A DNA stretch of 64,000 nt from Roseococcus suduntuyensis (GTDB lineage Bacteria; Pseudomonadota; Alphaproteobacteria; Acetobacterales; Acetobacteraceae): contig NZ_JACIDJ010000001.1 of NCBI RefSeq assembly GCF_014196305.1, forward strand, positions 709,683 through 773,682, written 5' to 3'. Below the pieces are notes generated by a model. It was not told where the DNA came from and made no database searches. It worked only from the letters and a program-made list of their open reading frames with translations. Positions within the stretch are counted from its first letter, which is position 1. The number at the start of each line of letters is the position of its first letter. Below are positions 33,167 to 41,199 of this stretch, in pieces. Position numbers and translations under genes: made by a program.

Positions 33167-34237
33167 ATGGCCCGCACGCACCGCATCGCCGTCATTCCGG
33201 GCGATGGCATCGGCAAGGAAACCACGCCCGAGGGGCTGCGCGTCCTGGACGCCGCCGCCCGCCGCTTCGGCTTCGAGCTGAAGCTGACGGAATACGACTG
33301 GTCCTGCGAGACCTATCTCAAGACCGGCAAGATGATGCCCGATGACGGGCTGGACCAGCTCAAGGACAGCGACAGCGTTTTCCTGGGTGCCGTGGGCTGG
33401 CCCGGCGTGCCGGACCACACCTCGCTCTGGGGCCTGCTGATCCCGATTCGCCGCGGCTTCGACCAGTATGTGTCGCTGCGCCCCTGCAAGCTGCTGCCCG
33501 GCGTGAAGACGCCGCTCGCCAACCGCGAGCCGCACGAGATCGACTTCTACGTGGTGCGCGAGAACACCGAGGGCGAATATTCCAGCGTGGGCGGCCGGAT
33601 GTTCCCCGGCACCGACCGCGAATTCGTCAGCCAGCAATCCATCCTGACCCGCACCGGCACGGATCGCATCATCAAGTATGCCTTCGAACTGGCCATGACC
33701 CGGCCCCGCAAGAAGGTGACCAGCGCCACCAAGTCCAACGGCATCACCTTCACCATGCCCTATTGGGACGAGCGCTTCGCCGAGATGGCGAAGAACTACC
33801 CCGAGGTGACGACCGACCAGTTCCACATCGACATCCTCTGCGCCCATTTCGTGCAGCATCCGGACTGGTTCGACGTGGTGGTGGGCTCCAACCTGTTCGG
33901 GGACATTCTTTCGGACCTGGGGCCGGCGGTGGCGGGCTCCATCGGCGTGGCGGCTTCGGCCAACATCAACCCGGAAAAGGCCTTCCCCTCGATGTTCGAG
34001 CCGGTGCATGGCAGCGCGCCGGACATCGCCGGCAAATGGATCGCGAACCCCATCGGCCAGATCTGGTCCGGGGCCATGATGCTGGAGCATCTGGGCGAGG
34101 CCCAGGCGGCGCGGGCCATCACCGATTCGATCGAGAAGCTGCTGGCCGAGGGCGGCCCCCGCACCCGCGACCTGGGCGGCCAGGCCGGCACGGTGGATGT
34201 GGGCAAGGCCATCGCGGAGGCGGTGTCCCGCGCCTGA
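33167..34237 (+). CDS. Tartrate dehydrogenase/D-malate dehydrogenase family protein
   Basis: A 356-residue member of the isocitrate/isopropylmalate dehydrogenase family, in the tartrate/D-malate dehydrogenase branch by length and by the blocks IAVIPGDGIGKETTPEG at the start, DQYVSLRP near 100, RENTEGEYSSVGGR near 130 and GSNLFGDILSDLGP near 240. It oxidises 2-hydroxy dicarboxylates with NAD and a divalent metal, with decarboxylation. GGAGGAAGGA lies just ahead of the ATG at 33167, a strong ribosome site. It is single and is followed by a repeat-like hairpin region. The exact substrate (tartrate, D-malate, 3-isopropylmalate) is inferred from family resemblance. Confidence 0.88.
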   Translation: MARTHRIAVIPGDGIGKETTPEGLRVLDAAARRFGFELKLTEYDWSCETYLKTGKMMPDDGLDQLKDSDSVFLGAVGWPGVPDHTSLWGLLIPIRRGFDQYVSLRPCKLLPGVKTPLANREPHEIDFYVVRENTEGEYSSVGGRMFPGTDREFVSQQSILTRTGTDRIIKYAFELAMTRPRKKVTSATKSNGITFTMPYWDERFAEMAKNYPEVTTDQFHIDILCAHFVQHPDWFDVVVGSNLFGDILSDLGPAVAGSIGVAASANINPEKAFPSMFEPVHGSAPDIAGKWIANPIGQIWSGAMMLEHLGEAQAARAITDSIEKLLAEGGPRTRDLGGQAGTVDVGKAIAEAVSRA

Positions 34238-34300
34238 CGGGCTGGAGCACGATCCGCGAAGGCGGACACGCCAGAGCGGTGAATCGTCCTCTCGGTAAAG
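34238..34300 (+). repeat. Possible divergent copy D of the dispersed gene-end repeat
   Basis: Just past the dehydrogenase stop, the part from about 34272 resembles copies A and B by eye (GGTGAATC, CTCTC, AAAGG.TGGA in the same order), but only loosely. It sits in the same place relative to the gene before it. The relation is less sure than between A, B and C. Confidence 0.45.
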
Positions 34301-34301
34301 G

Positions 34302-34337
34302 CTGGACCATGATCCGTTTCGCCGGATCATGGTCCAG
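34302..34337. terminator. Strong hairpin after the tartrate/D-malate dehydrogenase gene
   Basis: A perfect 15-base stem, with GGACCATGATCCG and CGGATCATGGTCC as its main arms and a 6-base loop (34317-34322). It lies about 65 bases past the dehydrogenase stop and about 40 bases before the promoter of the next gene. No T-run follows. It is very likely a transcript end or stability element. Confidence 0.65.
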
Positions 34338-34373
34338 GGGCCATCGCGCCCCTCCCGCACCCGCGAACAACAC

Positions 34374-34402
34374 TTGAACAGGCGTTCAGACGTCGGTATC
34401 GT
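34374..34402 (+). promoter_or_regulatory. Sigma70-like promoter
   Basis: TTGAAC (34374-34379) and TATCGT (34397-34402) are separated by 17 bases, a near-ideal arrangement. The -35 overlaps an inverted repeat TGAAC-AGGC-GTTCA (34375-34388). Transcription would start at about 34409, directly before the Fur-box-like palindrome. It would drive the small protein gene at 34441. Confidence 0.55.
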
Positions 34403-34410
34403 ATTCTGAC

Positions 34411-34429
34411 ATTGCGAGTGATTCGCAAT
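34411..34429. promoter_or_regulatory. Fur-box-like operator
   Basis: The 19-base sequence ATTGCGAGTGATTCGCAAT is an inverted repeat with 7-base arms ATTGCGA and TCGCAAT, closely matching the GC-shifted Fur-box pattern used in many high-GC proteobacteria. It sits right at the expected transcription start, so a bound repressor would block the promoter just upstream. Fur binding is inferred. Confidence 0.6.
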
Positions 34430-34440
34430 TGGAGGGTTTC

Positions 34441-34686
34441 ATGGGCCGCGACTACAGCCATATCGCCCGGCGCTGCGAAAGGGCGGTCATCACCGCCTAC
34501 CGTGAACTGCGCGATGTGGGGCAGAACGACATGGCGGCCTTCCAGGCCTGCACAACGCTCTATCGCGTCCATCACCCCGAGGCTTCGGTGACCGAGGCGC
34601 GGCGGCTGGTCGCCGAATGGGTGGACCACCACGTGACCCGCGCCGAATCCGGCCCCACCCCGGGCTGTGGGTGCGCGGCCGAATAG
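34441..34686 (+). CDS. Small conserved-looking protein of unknown function, probably iron-regulated
   Basis: An 81-residue protein I do not recognise by family. It is helical and charged (RDYSHIARRCERAVITAYRE at the start, TLYRVHHPEASVTEARRLVAE in the middle) with three Cys and a Cys-rich tail, GCGCAAE; HH pairs occur at about residues 44-45 and 64-65. No signal peptide or membrane segment is seen, so it is cytoplasmic. GGAGGG 4 bases before the ATG at 34441 sets the start. The Fur-box-like operator and promoter directly upstream suggest induction under iron limitation. A role in metal handling is only a guess. Confidence 0.7.
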   Translation: MGRDYSHIARRCERAVITAYRELRDVGQNDMAAFQACTTLYRVHHPEASVTEARRLVAEWVDHHVTRAESGPTPGCGCAAE

Positions 34687-34693
34687 GCCCCAC

Positions 34694-35155
34694 TCAGACC
34701 GGCAGCGCGCCCCGCATGCGCAGCCAGGGCATGTGGCTGCCATCTGCCCGCCAGGCGATCACCTCATAGACCTCCGCCTCCCGCCCCGGCACTTCCATGC
34801 CCGGGGTGCCGATGGGCATGGCCGGAACCGAAAGCCCCACGAAGCCCGCCGGTCGTTCCGCCAGGAAGCGGCGGATGGCGTGGGCGGGCACATGCCCCTC
34901 CAGCGCCACCCCCCGCACCCGCGCCGCATGGCAGGAGAGCAGGTCGGAAGGCGTGCCCAGCGCGCGGCGGAACGGCCCCACGCTCGGCACCACGCGGTCC
35001 GTGACGGCGAAGCCTTCCTGACGCAGATGCGCGACCCAGCCTTCGCAGCAACCGCAATAGGGGTCGCGCCAGACCTCCACGCGAAGCCCCTCCTGGCTGG
35101 CGGCGGGAAGGGCGGGCAGGGCGAGCGCGCCCAGCAGCAGGTGGCGGCGGATCAT
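34694..35155 (-). CDS. DUF411 family metal-binding-type protein
   Basis: A 153-residue secreted protein of the DUF411 family. An N-terminal signal peptide (RRHLLLGALALPALPAASQ) precedes the family motif YCGCCEGW at about residues 31-38, with SCHAARVRGVALEGHVP (about 73-89) after it; these Cys/His sets resemble those of copper-associated proteins. Relatives occur near copper-resistance genes. The ATG at 35155 is preferred because GGAGG lies 7 bases before it; another ATG at 35161 is too close to that site. It follows the crotonase gene by 13 bases on the same strand and converges on the small protein gene. Confidence 0.88.
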   Translation of the reverse strand: MIRRHLLLGALALPALPAASQEGLRVEVWRDPYCGCCEGWVAHLRQEGFAVTDRVVPSVGPFRRALGTPSDLLSCHAARVRGVALEGHVPAHAIRRFLAERPAGFVGLSVPAMPIGTPGMEVPGREAEVYEVIAWRADGSHMPWLRMRGALPV

Positions 35156-35168
35156 CGGCATTCCTCCC

Positions 35169-35945
35169 TCAGCGCCCCACCCAGCGGGGTGCGCGCTTCT
35201 CGATGAAGGCGCGCGGGCCTTCCTGGAAATCCTCCGTCTCGCGGATCGCGCGGCTCGCCTCGCCGCACAGGGTCCAGAGGGCGTCATCCTCCAGGTCGTT
35301 CGCGCGGCGGGCAATGGCAAGGCTCTCCCGCACGGCGATCGGGGCGTTCACCGTGATCCGCGCGGCCAGGGCCAGCGCGGCCGCCATCACCTGTTCCGCC
35401 GGGACCGCGGCGTTGACCAGGCCCAGAGCCTCGGCGCGGGTGCCGGTGATGGGCTCGCCCGTCGCGATCATCTCGAAGGCGATGGCGCGCGGCAGGGCGC
35501 GGGGCAGGCGGAACACGCCGCCGGCCGCGGCCACCAGGCTGCGCTTCACTTCGGGCAGGCCGAAGGTCGCGCCCTCCGCCGCCACCGCCATGTCGCAGGC
35601 CAGCAGCAATTCCAGCCCACCCGCCAGCGCATGGCCCTGCGCCGCCGCGATCCAGGGTTTTTTCCGAGATGCGCGGACGAAGCCCGCGAAGCCGCCGCGC
35701 TCGGTGTAGAGCGCGGCCCCGCGCCCGGCCGCCACCTCCTTCAGATCCGCCCCGGCGCAGAAGGCGTGGGGGCCGGCGCCGGTCAGGATGGCCACGCGGA
35801 TGTCGTCCTCCGCCTCCACCCGCGCCACGGCGGCGTCCAGCGCCTGGGCCAGCGCGCCGTTGACGGCGTTGCGCGCCTCGGGCCGGTTCAGCGTGACCAG
35901 GGCCACATGCGGGGCCACGGTCTCGAACAGGACGGCGTCGGGCAT
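35169..35945 (-). CDS. Enoyl-CoA hydratase/isomerase family protein
   Basis: A 258-residue crotonase-fold protein. The oxyanion-hole blocks AFCAGADLKEV (near residue 63) and GHALAGGLELLLACD (near 105) are intact, and Glu residues are present in the two catalytic positions (GGLELLL and GLPEVKR, near 111 and 131). It likely hydrates or isomerises an enoyl-CoA. It is read alone or with the DUF411 gene downstream. The gene lies directly after a copy of the dispersed repeat, which probably ends transcription of the upstream amidohydrolase gene. Confidence 0.93.
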   Translation of the reverse strand: MPDAVLFETVAPHVALVTLNRPEARNAVNGALAQALDAAVARVEAEDDIRVAILTGAGPHAFCAGADLKEVAAGRGAALYTERGGFAGFVRASRKKPWIAAAQGHALAGGLELLLACDMAVAAEGATFGLPEVKRSLVAAAGGVFRLPRALPRAIAFEMIATGEPITGTRAEALGLVNAAVPAEQVMAAALALAARITVNAPIAVRESLAIARRANDLEDDALWTLCGEASRAIRETEDFQEGPRAFIEKRAPRWVGR

Positions 35946-35963
35946 TTCGGGGGTTCCTCTTCC

Positions 35964-36053
35964 TGGAGCGCGCGGCGCGAACGCCGCCCGCTCCGGCCAT
36001 TGTTGAGGGCGGGATTCAGCGCCTTCGGTGATTTCACCTCGACGCATCCCGCC
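35964..36053 (-). repeat. Dispersed gene-end repeat, copy C (inverted)
   Basis: Read on the minus strand, it aligns with copies A and B over its whole length, with conserved blocks GCGGGATGCG, AATCACCGAA, GCTGAATCCCGC and CTCAACAA; it is more divergent than A and B are from each other. It begins right after the TAG stop of the N-formylglutamate amidohydrolase gene, which is also on the minus strand, in the same relative orientation as copies A and B. Confidence 0.85.
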
Positions 36054-36904
36054 TACAGGAAGGACCAGTCCTCCTGGGCCAGGCCGGCCAGGATGGCGGC
36101 CAGGTTGGCGCGCAGCCGGTCGAAGCCGGCGTGGCGCTCGATCCGCGCCTCGTCCATGTAGAGGCTGCGGGCGATCTCGATCTGGATGGCGTGCACCCGC
36201 TCGCGCGGGCGGCCGTAATGGCGCGTGATGTAGCCCCCGGCATAGGGGTCGTTGCGGCGCACGCGGTAGCCCTGGCGCTGCAGCGCGGCCTCGATGAGGC
36301 GCGTCGCGCGGGGCGCGCAGGCGGTGCCATGCGCGTCGCCCAGGATGATGTCGGGCTGGTCGGCGCCGGGCGCGGGGTGGCTCGGCATGGAATGGCAATC
36401 CACCAGCAGGCAGGCGCCGAACTGCACCCGCGTCTCGGCGATCAGGTCGCCCAGGGCGGCGTGGAAGGGTTCCCAGCAATTCCGCACCCGGCTTTCCGCC
36501 TCGCGGAAGGAGAGGCGGCGGCGGTAGATGGCCTCGCCGGAGGCCACCACGCGGGCGATGGTGCCGAGCCCCGCCCCCACGCGCGGGCTGCCGCTGTTCA
36601 CCCAGGGCGGCAGGGGGGCGTCGAACATGCCTGGGTCCAGTTCCCAGGGCTCGCGGTTCGCGTCGCACCAGGCCCGGGGGAAGCGGGCGGCCAGCAGGGG
36701 GGCGCCGAGGCGTGGGGCGGCCGCGAAGAGGTCGTCCACGAAGGCGTCCTCGCTGCGGCGGAGGGATTGCGCGTCCAGCCGCGCGGCGTCCAGGAATTCC
36801 AGAGTGTAGTCCCGCCCCGAATGCGGCGAGGTGAAGACCAGCGGGCAGAGGGCCGTGGCGGGTCGGGTCAGGTCATAGGCGGTGAGGGGGGCGTGCTGGT
36901 CCAT
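36053..36904 (-). CDS. N-formylglutamate amidohydrolase family protein
   Basis: A 283-residue zinc-type amidohydrolase of the FGase family, which releases formate and glutamate in histidine breakdown and acts on similar N-formyl acids. FTSPHSGRDY near residue 24, CDANREPWELDP near residue 79 and DCHSMPS near residue 168 carry expected ligand residues. No hut genes are nearby, so its role in histidine use is uncertain. It is divergent from the DUF169 gene across 113 bases and ends at repeat copy C. Confidence 0.9.
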   Translation of the reverse strand: MDQHAPLTAYDLTRPATALCPLVFTSPHSGRDYTLEFLDAARLDAQSLRRSEDAFVDDLFAAAPRLGAPLLAARFPRAWCDANREPWELDPGMFDAPLPPWVNSGSPRVGAGLGTIARVVASGEAIYRRRLSFREAESRVRNCWEPFHAALGDLIAETRVQFGACLLVDCHSMPSHPAPGADQPDIILGDAHGTACAPRATRLIEAALQRQGYRVRRNDPYAGGYITRHYGRPRERVHAIQIEIARSLYMDEARIERHAGFDRLRANLAAILAGLAQEDWSFL

Positions 36905-37017
36905 GGGTCCGCCCTACACCACCACGCGCGCGCGCCGCTGTCACCCGCCGGCTTCCGGGGGGCGGCGCATTCGTGCCACGCTGCACGGGTCCGGCAAGAA
37001 ATCAGGAGGAAACCGCC

Positions 37018-37824
37018 ATGCCCGATGGCATCACCGAGAAACCCGCGCCGACGGGGCCGGAGCTGGTCCAGCTCGCCTCACAGCTGTCGGAGCTGTTGAA
37101 ACTCCGCACCCTGCCCTTCGGCATGAAGCTGATGCGCGACGCGGCCGAGCTGGATTCCGTCCAGGGGCTGCGCCGCCCGCCGACGGGCAAGCGCTTTTCC
37201 ACCTGCCAGCTTGTCACGCAGGCGCGCATCGCGGGCTTCACGCTCGCCATCACCCACGACAACGTGCCGGAATTCTCCAATTGCGGCGGGGTGATCGGGC
37301 TGAACCAGCCCTCCGACCTCTATCTGTCCGGCCGCAAGATGGAGGGCGTGTGGTTCGAGAACCTGGAGGCCTCGGCCGCGCACCAGGCGCAGATGCCGCG
37401 GGTGCCGCCCGAATACCACGCGCTGGTGGTCTCGCCCCTGCGGTCGGGAAGGCTGAACCCGCCGGATGTCTGCCTGTTCTACGCCAACCCCGCGCAGATG
37501 ATCCTGTTCATCAACGGGCTGCAATGGCGCAACTACCGCCGCTATGACTTCTCGATCACCGGGGAGAGCGCTTGCGCGGACAGCTGGGGCCGGGCCCTGC
37601 GCGACCGGACGGTGTGCCTCTCCATCCCCTGCTATGCCGAGCGGCGCTATGGCGGCGTGGCCGATGACGAGATGCTGATGGCCTGCCCCCCCGCCGATCT
37701 CGCGCGCGGGATCGAGGGGCTGATGGGACTGGCCAAGGCGGGGCTGCGCTATCCCATCATGCCCTATGGCCCGCAATCGGACCCCGCGGCGGGCATGGAC
37801 AAGAGCTACGCCGGAAAGGCGTAG
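37018..37824 (+). CDS. DUF169 family protein
   Basis: A 268-residue soluble protein. The block [20 protein letters not shown] (near residue 61) and the Cys-bearing [10 protein letters not shown] near 87 are like the DUF169 family, which has no known reaction; Cys positions may bind a metal or cofactor. AGGAGGA lies 7 bases before the ATG at 37018, fixing the start; an earlier in-frame start at 36973 is not supported. Its 3' end overlaps that of the convergent LigI-like gene by 19 bases. Confidence 0.8.
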   Translation: MPDGITEKPAPTGPELVQLASQLSELLKLRTLPFGMKLMRDAAELDSVQGLRRPPTGKRFSTCQLVTQARIAGFTLAITHDNVPEFSNCGGVIGLNQPSDLYLSGRKMEGVWFENLEASAAHQAQMPRVPPEYHALVVSPLRSGRLNPPDVCLFYANPAQMILFINGLQWRNYRRYDFSITGESACADSWGRALRDRTVCLSIPCYAERRYGGVADDEMLMACPPADLARGIEGLMGLAKAGLRYPIMPYGPQSDPAAGMDKSYAGKA

Positions 37825-38669
37825 AGCTTCGCGGGGTTGTCCACGAGGACGCGCTGGCGCGTGGCCTCGTCGGGCAGCCAGTCGTCCAGCCAGTCGAGCA
37901 GCAGGCCGTCATCGAGCATCTGCTCCGGCGTGGCGAATTGCGTGTGCGGCCAGTCGGTGCCCCAGACGCAGCGTTCGGGCGCCGCGGTGAGGAAGCGGCG
38001 CGCCAGCGGTGCCAGATCGTCATAGGGCGGGCGGCTGGCGCGGTAGCCGCAGAGCTTCACCCAGGCGCGGCCCGTGTCGAGCAGCCGGCAGGCGGCGTCC
38101 ATGGCGGGGCTTTGGGCACCATCGGCGGCGCGGGCGCCGGCCATGTGGTCCAGCACCACGGGCACGGGCAGCCCAGCGAGGCGGGGGGCCAATTCCACCA
38201 GCGCCTCGCCCTTGAGGAAGAGCTGGATGTGCCAGCCCAAGGGCGCGATGCGGCGGGCCAGGGCTTCAAGTTGTTCCAGCGGCGCGCCATTGCCGCTGAC
38301 GGCGTTGAAGCGCACGCCCACCGCCCCGGCATCGGCCATGGCCTGCAAGGGCGCGTCATCCTCCACCACCACGATGGCGCGGCTGTCGGCCCGGCCAAGT
38401 TGTTCCACCGCATCCAGCGTCACGGCATTGTCGGTACCATAGACGCTGGCCTGCACGATGACGCGCCGCGTCAGCCCCAGCGTGTTCGCCATGTCCAGGT
38501 AGTGCGGCACCAGCGCGGGCGGCGGCGTGTAAGGGCGCGCCTCGCTCAGCGGGAAGCGGTCATAGGGGCCGAAGATGTGGAAGTGGCTGTCGCAGGCGCC
38601 CACGGGCGCGCGGCGGCGCGGGGCGTTGGTGCGGGCGTTCGCGGGGGCGCAGGTGAAGGTCAGGTCCAT
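37806..38669 (-). CDS. Amidohydrolase family protein (LigI-like lactonase)
   Basis: A 287-residue TIM-barrel hydrolase. The His-x-His metal motif is near residues 28-30 (CDSHFHIF), a VVLDHMAG block near 170 and the catalytic Asp region WGTDWPH near 238. It most resembles 2-pyrone-4,6-dicarboxylate lactonase and other small amidohydrolases of this class, acting on lactones in aromatic or sugar-acid breakdown. The gene overlaps the DUF169 gene tail to tail and is divergent from the SDR gene. The actual substrate is not known. Confidence 0.85.
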   Translation of the reverse strand: MDLTFTCAPANARTNAPRRRAPVGACDSHFHIFGPYDRFPLSEARPYTPPPALVPHYLDMANTLGLTRRVIVQASVYGTDNAVTLDAVEQLGRADSRAIVVVEDDAPLQAMADAGAVGVRFNAVSGNGAPLEQLEALARRIAPLGWHIQLFLKGEALVELAPRLAGLPVPVVLDHMAGARAADGAQSPAMDAACRLLDTGRAWVKLCGYRASRPPYDDLAPLARRFLTAAPERCVWGTDWPHTQFATPEQMLDDGLLLDWLDDWLPDEATRQRVLVDNPAKLYAFPA

Positions 38670-38674
38670 GTGAC

Positions 38675-38720
38675 GTCGGATCCGCGGAGGTGGAACACCG
38701 GAGCGGTGAATCCGCCGCCC
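38675..38720 (+). repeat. Partial divergent copy E of the dispersed repeat
   Basis: The first half of the repeat core is recognisable, with blocks GAGGTGGAA, CACCG and TGAATCCGC in the order found in copies A to C. Here it lies in the divergent promoter region between the LigI-like and SDR genes rather than after a stop codon, and lacks the second hairpin. The relation is by eye and moderately sure. Confidence 0.45.
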
Positions 38721-38752
38721 GGCACGGCACCAGATTGCGGCCCGCGCGCCCC

Positions 38753-38770
38753 CGGCGCAATCTTGCGCCG
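38753..38770. promoter_or_regulatory. Palindrome upstream of the SDR gene
   Basis: CGGCGCAATCTTGCGCCG is an inverted repeat with 8-base arms and a 2-base centre, 25 bases before the SDR start. It could be a regulator-binding site or an RNA hairpin in the leader. No regulator gene is next to it. Confidence 0.35.
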
Positions 38771-38795
38771 CAATGAGCCAGGGGAGCGAGACGGC

Positions 38796-39545
38796 ATGAG
38801 CAAGGTGGCGGTGGTGACGGGTGCCAGCACGGGAATCGGGCGGGCCTCCGCGCTGGCTTTATTGAAGGCGGGCTATCGCGTGGCGCTGGTGGCGCGCCGC
38901 CAGGCCGACCTGGAGGAGACGGCGCAGATGGCCGGTTCCAATGCCGGCAATGCCATGCCCGTGCCCACCAATGTGGCCGACCCGGACAGCGTGGCCGCGG
39001 TCTTCACGAAGCTGAAGGCGGAATGGGGCCGCTGTGACCTGCTGTTCAACAACGCCGGCATGGGCGTGCAGGGCTTCCTGCTGGAGGACCTTCCCGTGGA
39101 GAAGTGGCAGGAGGTGGTGAACGTCAACCTCAATGGCAGCTTCTACTGCGCGCAGCAGGCCTTCCGCATGATGAAGGAGCAGTCGCCGCAGGGCGGCCGC
39201 ATCATCAACAACGGCTCGATCAGCGCGCATGCGCCGCGGCCGGACAGCATCGCCTACACGGCCACCAAGCACGCCATCACGGGGCTGACGAAGTCGCTGG
39301 CGCTGGACGGGCGGAAATACAACATCTGTGCGGGCCAGGTGGACATCGGCAACGCGGCGACGAACATGACTCAGCGCATGACCAAGGGCGTGAAGCAGCC
39401 CAATGGCGAGATGGTGGTGGAACCGACCATGGACGTGCAGAACGTGGCCAACGCCATCGTCTACATGGACAGCCTGACCCTGGACGCGAACGTGCTGTTC
39501 ATGACCATCAAGGCGACGAAGATGCCGTTCGAGGGGCGCGGCTGA
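38796..39545 (+). CDS. Short-chain dehydrogenase/reductase (SDR)
   Basis: A 249-residue classical SDR. The NAD(P)-binding motif TGASTGIG is at residues 9-16, the NNAG motif near 85, and the active-site set SIS...YTATK near 137-155. It oxidises or reduces an alcohol or keto group on an unknown substrate. The start at 38796 has a GGGGAG ribosome site. The gene is divergent from the LigI-like gene and ends at a hairpin shared with the convergent DehI-like gene. Confidence 0.93.
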   Translation: MSKVAVVTGASTGIGRASALALLKAGYRVALVARRQADLEETAQMAGSNAGNAMPVPTNVADPDSVAAVFTKLKAEWGRCDLLFNNAGMGVQGFLLEDLPVEKWQEVVNVNLNGSFYCAQQAFRMMKEQSPQGGRIINNGSISAHAPRPDSIAYTATKHAITGLTKSLALDGRKYNICAGQVDIGNAATNMTQRMTKGVKQPNGEMVVEPTMDVQNVANAIVYMDSLTLDANVLFMTIKATKMPFEGRG

Positions 39546-39549
39546 TTCA

Positions 39550-39575
39550 CGCCGTCGCCGGTTGCGGCGACGGCG
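39550..39575. terminator. Shared hairpin between convergent genes
   Basis: A perfect 10-base inverted repeat, CGCCGTCGCC and GGCGACGGCG, with loop GGTTGC, fits exactly between the SDR stop and the DehI-like stop. It is symmetric and probably serves as a two-way terminator. Confidence 0.6.
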
Positions 39576-39576
39576 A

Positions 39577-40386
39577 TCAGATGCGGAAGGCGGCGCCCAG
39601 CACGCCGCCATTCACCACCATCCGACCGATGGCGTCCTGGATGAAGGCATCCAGCACCGCGTTCACGCGCGGCAAATCGGGCGGTGGTGGCAGGCGCGGC
39701 AGCAGGGTCGCCATGCGGCCCGCTTCCTTCCGCGCCAGCTCGCGCGTGGCGGCGATGGCCGCCTGCAACTCGCCGCGCGCGTGCAGCGGCGCCAGCACAC
39801 CATGCGCCAGCGCCAGCGCGCCCGGCCAATGCGCCATGTGGCGATACATGCTGGCCAGGATGGGCTGTTCCGCCGTGCTGCCCATGGCGTTCAGCGCCAG
39901 CACCATCTCCGCCGCGTGCGGCGGCATCTCGTGCAGCGCCAGCAGGGCGGGCAACGGGATGGGTGCTTCGTCAGGGAAGATCGGCGCGCGCGGCGTGCCG
40001 CTGGCGACGAAGCCCGGTGCCGTGCTTTCGCGCAGCAGGGTGAGAGCCGCCAGCGCCATGGGGTTGCTGCGGTCATAGGCCGCGATCACGTCGCGCACCG
40101 GGGCGGGGTCGAGGCCGATGCAGGCCCAGGCCGCCGCCGGCACGCGCGGCGCCTCCGGCAGCGGGCGGTCGGCGCGCAGCACAGCCGCCGCCGCCGCCAC
40201 ATGCCCGCCGACATAGAGCGGCTTCAGGCTCGCCCAGGCCCAGGGCAGCGCACCGTCGAACACCGCCAGGTGCCGCCAGATCAGGTTCACCACGCCGATG
40301 CGATAGGTGGCGCGGATATCGGCGAAGATCTCCGCGATCTCGCCCGTCGCCTCCGCTTCGACAGTGGCGGGGACGGGGTCGCTCAT
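39577..40386 (-). CDS. DehI-like (2-haloacid dehalogenase DehI/DUF2600-type) family protein
   Basis: A 269-residue, helix-rich protein. The opening TGEIAEIFADIRATYRIGVV, then VNLIWRHLAVFDGALPWAW, and a second similar helical half with AEMVLALNAMGSTAEQPILA, suggest the duplicated fold of DehI-type haloacid dehalogenases. This assignment rests on my memory of family sequences. The conserved AAYDRSNPM near residue 101 carries an Asp that might be the catalytic one, but I cannot align it with certainty. It is the last gene of the acyl-CoA operon, overlapping the crotonase gene (ATGA). Confidence 0.5.
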   Translation of the reverse strand: MSDPVPATVEAEATGEIAEIFADIRATYRIGVVNLIWRHLAVFDGALPWAWASLKPLYVGGHVAAAAAVLRADRPLPEAPRVPAAAWACIGLDPAPVRDVIAAYDRSNPMALAALTLLRESTAPGFVASGTPRAPIFPDEAPIPLPALLALHEMPPHAAEMVLALNAMGSTAEQPILASMYRHMAHWPGALALAHGVLAPLHARGELQAAIAATRELARKEAGRMATLLPRLPPPPDLPRVNAVLDAFIQDAIGRMVVNGGVLGAAFRI

Positions 40387-41186
40387 CGCCCGGTGAAGAC
40401 GCCGGGCCGCTTTTCCAGCATCGCGTTCACCGCTTCCTTGTGGTCCGCCGTCTCGTGCGCGATGGCCTGGAACGCTGCCGACATTTCCAGGAGCGAGGCG
40501 AGCGACATGTGCTGCCCTTCGCGCAGCAGCCGCTTGGTCATGCGCAGCACCTGGGGCGGGTTCTTCGCCACGCGCGCGGCCAATTCCCGCGCGGCGCCCA
40601 TCAACTCGCCATGCGGCACCACGCGGCTGACGAGGCGCGCGGCCAGCGCCTGCTCGGCGTTCAGCGGGTCGCCGGTGAAGGACATCTCCGCCGCCATCGC
40701 CATGCCCACCGCGCGCGGCAGCAGCCAGGCGCCGCCATCGCCGGGCACGATGCCCACGCGCACGAAGCTTTCCGCGAAGATGGCCTTCTCGCTCGCCACG
40801 CGCATGTCGCACATGCAGGCGAGGTCGAGCCCCGCGCCGATGGCGGCACCATTCACGGCGGCGATGGTGGGCAGGTCCAGCTCCCACAGGGCCAGCGGAA
40901 TGCGCTGGATGCCGCGCCGGTAGTTCTCGCGCATCACGGCCGGGCTGTCGGCGGCCATGATGCCCTTGCGGTCCCGCATGCCCTTCAGGTCACCGCCCGA
41001 GCAGAAGGCGGGGTCCGCGCCGGTCAGGATCACGCAGCGCACACTGTCATCGCGCGCGATGCGGCGGCACGCGTCCTCGACTTCCGCGCAATCCTCGAAG
41101 GAGGAGATGGCGTTGCGTCGGTCAGGTGCATTCAGCGTGAGCGTGACGACTGGGCCGTCCTGCTCGATCTTGAGGAAGTTCGTCAT
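40383..41186 (-). CDS. Enoyl-CoA hydratase/isomerase family protein with altered catalytic residues
   Basis: A 267-residue crotonase. The oxyanion-hole blocks AFCSGGDLKGM and NGAAIGAGLDLACMCD are intact. Where classical hydratases have two Glu (as in GGCELAMMCD and QPEILIG), this sequence by eye has Asp (GLDLACMCD, near residue 121) and Phe (ESFVRVG, near residue 141). It may therefore be an isomerase, a hydrolase or an aromatic-ring-type member rather than a simple hydratase. It lies in the acyl-CoA operon between two acyl-CoA dehydrogenase genes and the DehI-like gene. Confidence 0.9.
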   Translation of the reverse strand: MTNFLKIEQDGPVVTLTLNAPDRRNAISSFEDCAEVEDACRRIARDDSVRCVILTGADPAFCSGGDLKGMRDRKGIMAADSPAVMRENYRRGIQRIPLALWELDLPTIAAVNGAAIGAGLDLACMCDMRVASEKAIFAESFVRVGIVPGDGGAWLLPRAVGMAMAAEMSFTGDPLNAEQALAARLVSRVVPHGELMGAARELAARVAKNPPQVLRMTKRLLREGQHMSLASLLEMSAAFQAIAHETADHKEAVNAMLEKRPGVFTGR

Positions 41187-41199
41187 GCCAGGTGTTCCT

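Noticed and set aside
34429-34440. TTG start giving four extra residues to the small iron-regulated protein
   Set aside because: The TTG lies in the operator and the ribosome site GGAGGG would then be inside the coding region; the ATG at 34441 is better.
36001-36060. Possible tRNA or small RNA from the hairpin sequence
   Set aside because: No cloverleaf or CCA-like end; the sequence is explained as inverted copy C of the dispersed repeat.
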